From NCBI RefSeq assembly GCF_000024925.1, contig NC_013521.1:2170001-2234000 (forward strand): a stretch of DNA of 64,000 bases, in the 5' to 3' direction. Shown piece after piece: positions 25,457-34,360 of the stretch (positions within the stretch are counted from its first letter, which is position 1; the number at the start of each line of letters is the position of its first letter). Both the position numbers and the translations under genes were made by a program. Under the pieces are notes generated by a model. The model was not told where the DNA came from. It saw only the letters and a program-made list of their open reading frames with translations, and did not search any database. Source of the DNA: Sanguibacter keddieii DSM 10542. GTDB taxonomy: Bacteria; Actinomycetota; Actinomycetes; Actinomycetales; Cellulomonadaceae.

Positions 25457-25510
25457 AAGTGGATAGACTATCCGCCTAAACGCTAGCACAGACGGATAGG
25501 TCATCCACTT
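25457..25510. promoter_or_regulatory. Paired inverted operators between SDR and TetR genes
   Basis: The left site AAGTGGATAGACTATCCG (25457-25474) and the right site CGGATAGGTCATCCACTT (25493-25510) are near-inverted copies of each other. The left one also contains the perfect dyad GGATAGACTATCC. They lie between divergent start codons, consistent with a TetR dimer at each promoter. Confidence 0.72.
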
Positions 25511-25526
25511 GCCGTAGGCTGGGGTC

Positions 25527-26075
25527 ATGTCAGCCCTCCGCTCCGACGCAGCCCGCAGCAGGGCGCGCATCCTCGACGCCGCCCGGACGCTCGACCGGGC
25601 GACCCTGCGGCTCAACGACGTCGCCCGCGAGGCCGGTGTCGGCGTCGGGACGGTGTACCGCCACTTCCCGACGGTCCACGCGCTCGTCGAGGCCCTCTCC
25701 GCCGACACCCTCGACACCATGCTCGCCACGTCTCGGCGCGCTGCAGCAGACCCTGACCCGGGCGACGGGCTGGCGCTCTACCTGCGCTCCGCGCTCACGC
25801 TCCAGCTCGAGGACGGCGGTCTTCAGGCCGTGCTCCTCTCCCCCGACGACGAGGCCGAGTCCGTCCGGACCGCCAAGCGCGAGATCTTCGAGTCCTTCAC
25901 CTCCGTCCTCGAGTCCGCCCGCGCCGCCGGCATCGTCCGCCCCGACCTCACGGTCGACCACCTGGCACACCTCGTCTGCGGCATCGAGCACGCAGTACGA
26001 CTCGGCACGCCCGACGACTTCCCCCTGCTCCTGCAGGTGATGCTCGACGGGCTGAGGCCCCCAGCCAGCCGTTAA
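25527..26075 (+). CDS. TetR family transcriptional regulator
   Basis: A 182-residue regulator with HTH LRLNDVAREAGVGVGTVYRH at about residues 27-46. The C-terminal domain (DPGDGLALYLRSALTLQLED, FTSVLESARAAGIVRPDLT) matches the TetR_C type found beside oxidoreductase genes. It is divergent from the SDR gene and separated only by two operator-like sites. Control of the SDR and of itself is the straightforward inference. Confidence 0.9.
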   Translation: MSALRSDAARSRARILDAARTLDRATLRLNDVAREAGVGVGTVYRHFPTVHALVEALSADTLDTMLATSRRAAADPDPGDGLALYLRSALTLQLEDGGLQAVLLSPDDEAESVRTAKREIFESFTSVLESARAAGIVRPDLTVDHLAHLVCGIEHAVRLGTPDDFPLLLQVMLDGLRPPASR

Positions 26076-26111
26076 GGCTGGCCATAGGCAGTAGTCACGG
26101 CTCCACCGCCG

Positions 26112-26807
26112 CTAGACGAGGCCGGCGCGGAACGCGACGACGACCATCTGCGTCCGGTCTCGCACGTCGAGCTTGGCCATGGCGTGGCCGAGGTGCGTCT
26201 TCACGGTGTGCGGGGAGATGTGGAGCTGACGGGAGATCTGGAGGTTGTCGAGGCCCTGCGCGGCCTGCTTCACGATGGTCCGCTCACGCGGGGTGAGGCT
26301 CGCGACCTGCTGCGCGAGCACAGGGTCCGGCTCGGCGGGTCGCGGTGCCCGTGCGACGTGCTGGACGACGGCGCGGGTCGCCGTCTGCGACAGCATCACG
26401 TCGCCGGCTGCGACACCCCGGACCGCGTCGACGAGCTCGGCCGGTTCGGCGACCTTGCTGAGGAACCCGTCAGCACCCGCTTGGAGCGCCGCCAGGACGT
26501 CGGGGTCGTCGTCGAAGGTCGTGAGCACCAGGATCCGCAGCGACTCGAGGTCGGGCATGCTCCTCAGCCGTCGGATCGCCTCGATGCCGTCCAGGACAGG
26601 CATCCGCAGGTCCATGAGGACCACGTCGGGCCGCAGGCTGGCGCACATGCGCACACCGGTGTCCCCGTCCGCGGCCTCGCCGACCACGCTGAGGTCCGGG
26701 GCGCCCTGGAGGATCCCCCGGACACCGGCCCGGATCATGGCCTGGTCGTCGACCACCACCACGGTGGTCACCTGCCCGGCGCTCGCACCGGGAGTCGTCA
26801 CACTCAT
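26112..26807 (-). CDS. NarL/LuxR-type response regulator
   Basis: A 231-residue two-domain regulator. The receiver has the acidic pair D20-D21 (VVVVDDQAMIRAG), phosphoacceptor D66 in VVLMDLRMP, Thr in LVLTTFDDD, and Lys in FLSKVAEP. The C-terminal LuxR HTH reads LTPRERTIVKQAAQGLDNLQ then ISRQLHISPHTVKTHLG. Its ATG overlaps the stop of the kinase gene by four bases, so the two form a standard pair translated together. With the MMPL transporter upstream on the same strand, it may control a lipid- or drug-export response. Confidence 0.93.
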   Translation of the reverse strand: MSVTTPGASAGQVTTVVVVDDQAMIRAGVRGILQGAPDLSVVGEAADGDTGVRMCASLRPDVVLMDLRMPVLDGIEAIRRLRSMPDLESLRILVLTTFDDDPDVLAALQAGADGFLSKVAEPAELVDAVRGVAAGDVMLSQTATRAVVQHVARAPRPAEPDPVLAQQVASLTPRERTIVKQAAQGLDNLQISRQLHISPHTVKTHLGHAMAKLDVRDRTQMVVVAFRAGLV

Positions 26808-28024
26808 GCTGACGGCCTCGCACTCTCGATCGGGAGGTCTGCGACGACCTCGAAACCCTGCTCGGTGTCCCCCACCGACAGGTGACCACCCGCTGCTGAC
26901 ACCCGCTCGTGCATCCCCACCAGACCGAAGCCCGCACGCCCAGGCTCGTCCGGCGACGACCCGTGCTGGTTGACGACGCGCACCGTCACCGACTGGTCGT
27001 CCCGGACGACGCTGGCCTCGACGCGACCGTCTCCGTACCGCACCGCGTTGGTGAGGCCTTCTTGCAGGACCCGGAACACCGTCACGTCGACGACCTGCGG
27101 CAGCTCCACACTGCTGTTGTGCTGCGCTGCGCCGTCGTGCTCTCCGGTCCCGACCCGTTCGGTGTAGGAGACCTGGACACCGGAGGCACGCACCGACCGG
27201 AGGAGGTCCGGCACCGCCGCCAGGCCCGGCACGGTGCGGCCCCGCGCCTCACGAGGCTCGCCCTCGTCGCGGAGCAGCTGCACGATCTGCTGCATCTCCC
27301 CCACGACGGTCCGGGCGGCCGAACGGATCGCACCGAGCGACGCGGCCGAGTCGTCCGGGGACGTCCGCAGGTTCTGCTCCGCGGCGCCGGCGTGCAGCGC
27401 GATGACCGCCACGGTGTGGGCGACGGCGTCGTGCAGGTCTTGTGCGATCCGCAGGCGCTCCTGGGTGAGGCGCTGCCCGACCTCCCGCTCCCGGTCGGCG
27501 GCCTCCGCACGGTTCTTGGCCTCGAGGGCGGCGATGTGCTCGCGCTGGGCGCGGACCGCGAGCCCGGCGCCGAGCACCGCGGCGGTCCACGTGATCAGCG
27601 CGAAGCTCAGCAGGTCGACCACGGAGTTCGACTGGGCGATGGTGCTCTGCGCGACCAGTGCGACGGCGAGCGTCCCCGCGGCCCACGCCGCGACCTGCCG
27701 GTCGTCCCGGAGCGCCACGCTGAACAGGCACACCTGGGTGATGACCCAGAAGGCGAGCGTGAGCCACATGGAGCCGGGCCAGGCGAAGCCGGCAGCGGTG
27801 GCCGCGACGGCGGAGACCATCCACGCCGGGCGCGGTGCGCGGCGTCGTGCGACGAGGCTGAGTGCTGCGACGGCGAGCAGGGCGAGCCCTGCGGGTGGGA
27901 CTGGTTCCGTCTGGCCGACGGCGGAGACCACGGCGATGACACTCACAACGTCGAGCAGGCCCTCCCACAGCCGGGTCGACCGGATCTGCAGCCGGGCTGC
28001 TGACTGCGTCTCGGGGGTGGGCAC
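26804..28024 (-). CDS. Sensor histidine kinase (HisKA_3/NarX-like)
   Basis: A 406-residue membrane kinase from the GTG at 28024, just after an AGGG. Five or six hydrophobic helices occupy residues about 22-155. A coiled linker (REHIAALEAKNRAEAADRER) leads to the HisKA_3 phosphoacceptor box ERLRIAQDLHDAVAHTVAV with His 198. The HATPase part has EGLTNAVRYG (N box) and GFGLVGMHERVSAAGG (G box). No extracytoplasmic sensor domain exists, so signal sensing is intramembrane, as in DesK/LiaS-like kinases. It is 80 bases after the MMPL gene and overlaps its response regulator. Confidence 0.9.
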   Translation of the reverse strand: MPTPETQSAARLQIRSTRLWEGLLDVVSVIAVVSAVGQTEPVPPAGLALLAVAALSLVARRRAPRPAWMVSAVAATAAGFAWPGSMWLTLAFWVITQVCLFSVALRDDRQVAAWAAGTLAVALVAQSTIAQSNSVVDLLSFALITWTAAVLGAGLAVRAQREHIAALEAKNRAEAADREREVGQRLTQERLRIAQDLHDAVAHTVAVIALHAGAAEQNLRTSPDDSAASLGAIRSAARTVVGEMQQIVQLLRDEGEPREARGRTVPGLAAVPDLLRSVRASGVQVSYTERVGTGEHDGAAQHNSSVELPQVVDVTVFRVLQEGLTNAVRYGDGRVEASVVRDDQSVTVRVVNQHGSSPDEPGRAGFGLVGMHERVSAAGGHLSVGDTEQGFEVVADLPIESARPSA

Positions 28025-28104
28025 GGCCCTAGGGTCCCATCTCGGCGGCGCGTCCGGTGACGACCGCCGGGCGACGCGCCGACCGGAGGGCCGTGCCCCT
28101 GCCG

Positions 28105-30303
28105 TCACAGGCTCTGACCTGCCAGCTCCCGCTGCTGCGTCTCGACGCTGGTGGGGCTGTCGTCGAGCGCGTGGCCTTCCGGGTCGAGGTCGGGCAGGAT
28201 GCGGCCGAGCCAGCGCGGGATCCACCAGGCCTTCTCACCGAGCAGGGCGAGGAGGGCCGGGACCACGACCATCCGCACGACGAAGGCGTCGGCGAGCACC
28301 CCGACCGAGAGCGCCAAGGCGATGGACCCGACGAGCGGGTCGAGGCCGAGGGCGAAGCCGCCGAAGACCGCGGCCATGATCGACGCCGCAGCCGCGACCA
28401 CGGTGGCGCTGCGCCGGAAGCCCTCGACGATGGCGTCGGACGGTGCCATGCCTGCCCGGTGGGCTTCGTGCATGCGGGAGACGAGGAACACCTGGTAGTC
28501 CATCGCGAGCCCGAAGAGGATCCCGACCACGAGGATCGGCAGCAGGGACGGCACCGGGTCTCCCTGCGGCGCCTGGATGAGTGCGTCCAGCCACCCCCAC
28601 TGGAACACCGCGACCATGACCCCGAGACCGGCGCCGAGCGACAGCAGGAACCCGACGGTCGCGACCAGTGGCACGAGGAGCGACCTGAACAGCAGCACGA
28701 GCAGCACCAGCGACAGCCCGACGACCACGAGGAGGTACGTCATCAACGCGGAGGTGAGCAGCGCGGCGATATCGAGGGCGAAGGCGGTCGTCCCAGTGAC
28801 GAGCATCTGGACACCGTCGACGGAGGTGCCGCGGATCGCCTCGACGAGATCATCGGTGGCGGGGTCGATCGCGCCGGTGGTGGGCACCACCGTGACGATG
28901 GCGGTGGTGCCGTCCGGGGAGGTCTGCGCCGGGGCGACCGCCGAGACACCGTCGAGCGCAGCGAGGGCTGACTCGACACTGGGGAGCGCGGACTGCAGGT
29001 CAGCGCCGTCGGGTTCGACGAGGACGACGAGCGGGCTCTGGGCTCCGGCCCCGAACGCGTCGGCGACCATCTCGTAGGCGGCGCGCTCCGTCGAGTCGGG
29101 GTCGGGACCGCCGGGGGTGGTGAGGGCGGTCTGGAGCGAGAGCACCGGGACGGCCAGGAGGAGCAGGATCGCGGTGGCCGGGACGAGTGCCGTCAGCGGG
29201 CGGCTGACGACGCGGCGACCCCAGCGCTCGAGGAAGCTCGTCCGCGTCGGAGCCGCCGGCACGTCCGGGCGACCGTGTGCGCGCTCTGCGCGTGGCAGGG
29301 CGCGGCGGCCCATCCAGGACATCAGGCCGGGCAGGAGCGTCAGTGCCATGAGGACAGCGACCAGGACGGCGGAGGCTGCGGCGAGCCCCATCTCGGTGAT
29401 GGTCGGGATGCCGACGACGGTCAGGCCGGCGAGGGCGATCATCACGGTCGCGCCGGCGAACACCACCGACGTCCCGGCGGTGCCGGTCGCCCGACCCACC
29501 GCATCCTCGACGTCGCGCCCGTCGCGGAGCTCTGACCGGAACCTCGCCAGGATGAACAGACCGTAGTCGATGCCGACGGCCAGGCCCAGCATGATCGCCA
29601 GGATCGGGGTGACGGAGCCGACCGGGACGAGCGCCGAGAATGCGAAGATGCCCACGGTCCCGACGATGACGCCGAGGAGCGCGACGATCATATTCGCGCC
29701 CGCGGCAGCGAGCGAGCCGTAGGTGACGAGCAGGACGAGGAACGCGACGGTCGCACCGACGGCCTCGGTCGGGCCGATGAGCTCGACCGGTTCGACCGAG
29801 AGGGAACCGCCGACCTCGGCGGTCAGCCCGGAGGCACGGGCGGACGCTGCGAGGTCCTCCGTCGCGTGCTGGGCTGCTGCTGCAGCGTCTAGGTCGTCGG
29901 ACAGGTCTGTGAAGCTGATCTGCACGACGGCCGTCGTCAGGTCTTCGGAGACGAACGGTGTCTCTGGAGCCAGCGGGTCCGCGACCGATGTCACGCTGGG
30001 GAGCGCCTGAGCGTCAGCCACCAGGCCTCGCACGACGGATGCTGCGGGGTCCGACGTGATGTCGTCCGCGACCAGCACCAGCTGGAGCTCGGAGAGGGAG
30101 TCGGCGGCCGGGACGCCGAACTGTGCTTCGACGATGTCGAGCGCCAGACCCGACTCGGTCTCCGGAAGCCCCTCTTCTTCGGACAGCTGAGCGCTGGTCG
30201 CGGCGATGCCGCCGAGACCGAGGAGGGCGACGGTCCACACCAGGAGGACCACGAGACGGTGCCGGGCGCTGAGCACACCCAACCTGTAGAGCAGCCGAGC
30301 CAT
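28105..30303 (-). CDS. MMPL family RND transporter
   Basis: A 732-residue export protein of the MMPL/hydrophobe exporter family. The topology is typical: one N-terminal helix (LVVLLVWTVALLGLGGIA), a large external loop, five helices including GLAVGIDYGLFILARFRSEL (the proton-relay Asp-Tyr motif), then the second half with a similar loop and GILFGLAMDYQVFLVSRMHE. The ATG at 30303 has GAGAGGA five bases upstream; longer frames are rejected. Substrate unknown; relatives export lipids or toxic hydrophobic compounds. A two-component system lies directly downstream on the same strand. Confidence 0.92.
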   Translation of the reverse strand: MARLLYRLGVLSARHRLVVLLVWTVALLGLGGIAATSAQLSEEEGLPETESGLALDIVEAQFGVPAADSLSELQLVLVADDITSDPAASVVRGLVADAQALPSVTSVADPLAPETPFVSEDLTTAVVQISFTDLSDDLDAAAAAQHATEDLAASARASGLTAEVGGSLSVEPVELIGPTEAVGATVAFLVLLVTYGSLAAAGANMIVALLGVIVGTVGIFAFSALVPVGSVTPILAIMLGLAVGIDYGLFILARFRSELRDGRDVEDAVGRATGTAGTSVVFAGATVMIALAGLTVVGIPTITEMGLAAASAVLVAVLMALTLLPGLMSWMGRRALPRAERAHGRPDVPAAPTRTSFLERWGRRVVSRPLTALVPATAILLLLAVPVLSLQTALTTPGGPDPDSTERAAYEMVADAFGAGAQSPLVVLVEPDGADLQSALPSVESALAALDGVSAVAPAQTSPDGTTAIVTVVPTTGAIDPATDDLVEAIRGTSVDGVQMLVTGTTAFALDIAALLTSALMTYLLVVVGLSLVLLVLLFRSLLVPLVATVGFLLSLGAGLGVMVAVFQWGWLDALIQAPQGDPVPSLLPILVVGILFGLAMDYQVFLVSRMHEAHRAGMAPSDAIVEGFRRSATVVAAAASIMAAVFGGFALGLDPLVGSIALALSVGVLADAFVVRMVVVPALLALLGEKAWWIPRWLGRILPDLDPEGHALDDSPTSVETQQRELAGQSL

Positions 30304-30891
30304 GAGAGTCCTCTCGAAGATGATGCCCACGCTCGAGACGAGGGGGCTGGCATCAGCCTCGTCGGGTGTGTGGGGCTGGGGCATCGCCTTGGTGGAGGGT
30401 GGGGACTCATTCATCTGGGTGAGGTAGCGCGGGCTGGCGATACGTTTGTCGCTTGAATCAATATATCGATCAGGGCTGGAGGTCGGGAGGGACAAGGCAC
30501 GGCGCCCTGCCGACGACTACAGGATGGCCACCTGGCCGAGATCCGCCACGACGAGGTGCTCCAGCTCGAACAGTTGGCGCTCGCCCCGACCGCCCCAGAC
30601 ACAGTCCGGCCACTCCCTGACCTAGGAGGGCACGTGTGGGTTCGAGTGAGCCGGCCGCAGCACGCCAACTCGGGGAGACTGGGAAACCCCATAACGTTTA
30701 CACAAGTGATAAAACAGCGGTGATCGGCGACGCCCGTCGAAAAACAAAAATGATTCTGGACTGAAACACCCGCTTCACCGAAAAACACCGAGAAGAAACG
30801 GACGCAGAGTTCATCGAGTTGGAGCCGGCAACGGACCGACTACTCACAGGACCGCCTAAAGGCAATCTTACACTAATTCCCGGCCCGCAAA
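30304..30891. other. Intergenic stretch spanning the left island junction
   Basis: No coding sequence is supported. The right-hand part (from about 30660) shifts to lower G+C with A-rich tracts, marking the edge of the island; the left part is high-GC and should hold the MMPL promoter. An AT-rich palindrome lies at 30457-30470. No tRNA fragment, integrase, insertion element or long repeat was seen. Confidence 0.5.
30457..30470. promoter_or_regulatory. AT-rich palindrome upstream of the MMPL gene
   Basis: ATCAATATATCGAT is symmetric at six of seven pairs and stands out in high-GC surroundings about 155 bases before the MMPL start. It could be an operator or a promoter -10 region; no regulator gene of obvious match is adjacent except the downstream two-component system. 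Confidence 0.4.
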
Positions 30892-31797
30892 TCACCAACA
30901 CTCGCGATACTCCCAACCACCTTCGATGTAGTCACTCCTCGTACTGAGCCCGAACGAGGCCGCGACACGAATCAGGTCAACAAACATAGGTAAGGGCTTC
31001 GGTTTCCAAGTTTCCACGCGGTCGAATCCGACACCCGACGAAGATGGCAAGTGCAACGTGTAACTGGCAAAATATCGCGGCAGGTCGTAAGCAACGCGCC
31101 CGTCTTCAACTAAATACACCATTGGGTGATGTTTATCAACCGTCACGGTAACGGGCACGTTATCTCCCGGAGTGCGAACCCCCTCACAATCTACCGAGAC
31201 CAGAAAGACTTCAACTTTAACGACGCTGGACGAACCCGAAACGCCGAGACTGGGAACGAGCATCCCGACAATGATAGTAGCCGCCACTCCGGCAGCCGCC
31301 CAACTCACGGAACGACGCTCGTTGCTCGACATTGCGCGCCGACGAAGAATCTGAAAGACCCTAACGGACACCACAATCACAGAGACTCGAGCCAAAAAGG
31401 TGATAAGTGGTATGCCGACTTCGGCCGGCAGAGCCAATCTAACTCGAACGGAAAGCACCAGGAGCCCTGCGCATACCAGCACACACAAACCTCCAGTCAG
31501 CAGTAGAGGCCAAATTTGAAGCTTTTCAAGACTGGCAATGAAAACGGCGCACAGCAAGAGATTCGAGACGCTTAGGATCCAACCAACAATCGACAACTGG
31601 CCGTTGCCGCTATCCAGAACGAGCGCGGTGGCCCATGAAGCGAAAACCACCAGAGGCCACACATACAAGGTAGACTTCCAGATCGAACGTCTGCCCGCCT
31701 CACTCTCCAACCGCCGCGAACGCCGACTGGACGCCACTGAGTTATGCTCTGATTCAAGTTGGCCTTCGGCGTTGACGCTACTTTTACCCGGAATCAT
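30892..31797 (-). CDS. Five-helix membrane protein in the Hachiman operon
   Basis: A 301-residue protein I do not recognise. A basic/Ser-rich N-terminal 40 residues (ASSRRSRRLESEAGRRS) would lie in the cytoplasm. Hydrophobic helices follow at about 43-61, 69-90, 95-115, 128-150 and 165-185. The last 115 residues form a soluble, probably external, beta-rich domain with VKVEVFLVSVDCEGVRTPGD, VTVTVDKHHPMVYLVEDG, and a Trp-containing end (WKPKPLPMFVD, YIEGGWEYRECW). Its ATG is only four bases after the hamB stop, so it is almost certainly co-translated. Codon and base use match hamA and hamB. A membrane effector or accessory of the defence system is inferred. Confidence 0.75.
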   Translation of the reverse strand: MIPGKSSVNAEGQLESEHNSVASSRRSRRLESEAGRRSIWKSTLYVWPLVVFASWATALVLDSGNGQLSIVGWILSVSNLLLCAVFIASLEKLQIWPLLLTGGLCVLVCAGLLVLSVRVRLALPAEVGIPLITFLARVSVIVVSVRVFQILRRRAMSSNERRSVSWAAAGVAATIIVGMLVPSLGVSGSSSVVKVEVFLVSVDCEGVRTPGDNVPVTVTVDKHHPMVYLVEDGRVAYDLPRYFASYTLHLPSSSGVGFDRVETWKPKPLPMFVDLIRVAASFGLSTRSDYIEGGWEYRECW

Positions 31798-31801
31798 CTC
31801 T

Positions 31802-34360
31802 TCACTGCTCGCTTAGGCTAGGTGGTTCGAGTCGGGCCAGGCCGGAGCGAAGAGCAAGCACTTCTTTCTCCACTATCTTCGGCAGAGGAAGCCGTTTGAT
31901 GTCAAAGTTGGAAAGCCAGTTCAGGGCTTCATCACCCATCCACGGTTCGACAGGAACATAGGCGGCGAGCGCTACGGTCGACGTTCGCGAAAGCCCCAAA
32001 GTGGTTAGAGCCACCTCGTTGGGCTTCGACACGCCGAGCTCGAGCAACATCACCACGTCGGGCCGACTACTCGGAACCGGCTGCCCCCGCCTTAACGCCT
32101 CAACACGAACCAGGTCCTCATACAGAGCCAAGTGTTTTGGTGCGTGGAATCTGACGATGTTTTCAACGTCAGAAAGTACACCCCTGATTGCCGCGGGGAT
32201 ATTTTTCCTTTGGTAGATCCGCTGATCAATGAGCATTGGCAACGGCACCCCGAGCATCCAATTCACAATTAGGTTCGCCAGTTGCCATTTTCTCTTGTCT
32301 GAATCGGGAGACATCGCCACGGAACCAAAGGCCGTAGTGACGTGTTCACCAATTCGACAGAGCGCGCGCTGATATTTCAGCTTCGAATCCCCCTCGGTTG
32401 GACCTGGCAGCCAGAGATTCTCAAGATCGCTCTCTGCCGAGAACGACGCCAGCAATCTCTCCATTGCGAATGGAGATACACCCGAATGGCGAGAGATGAT
32501 CTCCTTCGGGAAGGGAGCATTGTCGACCACCGCACCGATACGATTACGAAGCTCGTCCCTCAGAGATTCCTCGGGGACTTTAGAAAGCATGTCAGTCAGA
32601 TCGCGGCCCGCAGCATAGCGGGAACAAAGGTATGAAAAAAGATATTCTTCAGGACCAGATATCGCCGATCGCTCGGACCGATCGATATACTCAAGAAGAT
32701 CGGGAGTCCGTGCGAGGCCTTGCGTGGTCGCCAGAATCAGTTTAGATCTTTTGCGAACAAGTGGAAGGTTCTCCCAAGTACCAGAGACGTCAGTATCGAT
32801 GCAAACAACATTGCCCTGAAATTCTTTCCCCCAACGACCAGCCCGTCCAGCCAGATTCCAGAAGTCGCTTTCAGTGAGCGGGTTACCTACGCCCTTCTTC
32901 GGATTCCGCATGAAAATGTTACGACACGGAAGATTCACCCCCTCGAGCAGCGTTGAAGTACATACCAAGTAGCCAATATGGCCACTGCTAAAAAGCCTCT
33001 CGATCTCCGATCGAACCACTAAAGGCATGTTGCCGTAGTGGAATGCGATCCCGGCGTTCAAAGCGTCGATTAAAGCGTAGTCCGGATGCACGACAGTCTC
33101 CAGGAGTTTCTGCAGATTGCGAACCTCATCATTCTGAATCGATTTTCTGTTAAGTTGCGCGAGCACTGCTGAGACTTTTTCTGCTTCACTTGCCCCATTT
33201 ACATAGACTATATTGCCGCCCGATTTCCCACCTAGAGCAAAAGCAACATTGGCTATTCGCTCCGGCAAAGAATTCGGGCGTTCAGGAAGTTCAATATGGC
33301 CAAGGTTTCTAATAGTCCCTTCGTGCGCGTACCTGACGGCACGAAGTAGCGGCTTTCCCTTGACTGCCTCGACTCGCAGCAAGTTCTGGTTGACAGTTAC
33401 TGCCTCAGATACGAAATGCTCTGATGAAACTTCTTTGGGCCTGTGTGTAAGATGAATGTCTGGGTTAGAACTTAGTGGACTTGCAAAAATTACCTGCATT
33501 CTTGCATTCGCGGCCACTGCTCGGTCGATCACCTGCTGCAGCAGAATTCCGCGCTCCACTGCGCCCAGCCCTTGAGCCTCGTCGACGAACAGCAGATCGA
33601 CCTTGAAGTCAGAGAATTTCTCTTGCACAAGGTGCAGGCGCTCTTGTGTTAGCACTAATACTCGTTTGTCGCCTTCCGAGATCTTAGGATCCCAAGGCAT
33701 TGTGAAGACACCTGTGTTTATCGGTACGCTACTCCGGTAATCAGCCGAGACTTCCTCGACTAGAGCCCGGGTCGGGCAAAGGTAGACCGCCGTCAAGCGG
33801 GGCGTTTCTCGAAGCAGTTCGAGAAACCATTCACGCACAATTCTCGACTTGCCCGCAGATGTCGGAGCAGAAACACTGATCCACTGATTCGACTGCGCAA
33901 TCTGCCAGACTTCTCGCTGGAACCTGTTGACTTCAAGGCGCTCGCCGCTTGCTATTGGAATAACGCGGGCCATGGATCCGCGTATCGATTCCAATCGTAG
34001 AAGCGGAGGCAGTGAAGCTGGCACTTGCGGTTGGACCAGGCCTTTTGCTGCCGCCATTTGGACCGTCCGAGAATTTCCAATTCTGTTTAGCAGTAGCACC
34101 GCTGCTTGCTTTTGGGATTCATCGGTGTTTTCGTTCGTGAGGCAGGACGTTGCTACTCGAAGAACGGAAGCCTCGGAGCGTTCGGTCCGAAAGGACGAGA
34201 TTGCGCTCGCGCAAAAAATCAGAAAGTTCCAGTCCAAGACAGCCGGATCAGCCTCCCCATCGTTCACAACCATGGGGAATTCTCGACGCAACTCTTGCCG
34301 CCTCATTTCGTGAAAACTATCACGAAAAGTACTGTTTTCTAGAACGTCGTCCTCGTTCAT
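31802..34360 (-). CDS. hamB: Hachiman helicase HamB-like (SF2 DEAD/DEAH family)
   Basis: An 852-residue SF2 helicase. Motif I is APTSAGKS (165-172), Ia CPTRALVEEV, motif II VDEAQGLG (DEAQ, about 260-263), III FASPLSS, V CTSTLLEGVNLPC, and VI WNLAGRAGRWG (arginines near 507-510), the Ski2/RecQ-like layout seen in HamB. The C-terminal 330 residues have no further motif I know. In Hachiman, HamB is thought to survey DNA and hold the HamA nuclease until phage damage triggers it. The ATG overlaps the DUF1837 gene by four bases. Identification rests on the pairing as much as on sequence; a lone helicase of this kind would be ambiguous. Confidence 0.87.
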   Translation of the reverse strand: MNEDDVLENSTFRDSFHEMRRQELRREFPMVVNDGEADPAVLDWNFLIFCASAISSFRTERSEASVLRVATSCLTNENTDESQKQAAVLLLNRIGNSRTVQMAAAKGLVQPQVPASLPPLLRLESIRGSMARVIPIASGERLEVNRFQREVWQIAQSNQWISVSAPTSAGKSRIVREWFLELLRETPRLTAVYLCPTRALVEEVSADYRSSVPINTGVFTMPWDPKISEGDKRVLVLTQERLHLVQEKFSDFKVDLLFVDEAQGLGAVERGILLQQVIDRAVAANARMQVIFASPLSSNPDIHLTHRPKEVSSEHFVSEAVTVNQNLLRVEAVKGKPLLRAVRYAHEGTIRNLGHIELPERPNSLPERIANVAFALGGKSGGNIVYVNGASEAEKVSAVLAQLNRKSIQNDEVRNLQKLLETVVHPDYALIDALNAGIAFHYGNMPLVVRSEIERLFSSGHIGYLVCTSTLLEGVNLPCRNIFMRNPKKGVGNPLTESDFWNLAGRAGRWGKEFQGNVVCIDTDVSGTWENLPLVRKRSKLILATTQGLARTPDLLEYIDRSERSAISGPEEYLFSYLCSRYAAGRDLTDMLSKVPEESLRDELRNRIGAVVDNAPFPKEIISRHSGVSPFAMERLLASFSAESDLENLWLPGPTEGDSKLKYQRALCRIGEHVTTAFGSVAMSPDSDKRKWQLANLIVNWMLGVPLPMLIDQRIYQRKNIPAAIRGVLSDVENIVRFHAPKHLALYEDLVRVEALRRGQPVPSSRPDVVMLLELGVSKPNEVALTTLGLSRTSTVALAAYVPVEPWMGDEALNWLSNFDIKRLPLPKIVEKEVLALRSGLARLEPPSLSEQ

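Noticed and set aside
30622-30660. GGGTTCGAGTGAGCC resembling a tRNA T-arm at the left island edge
   Set aside because: The flanking bases do not pair as a T-stem and it is not a copy of the tRNA-Pro 3' end.
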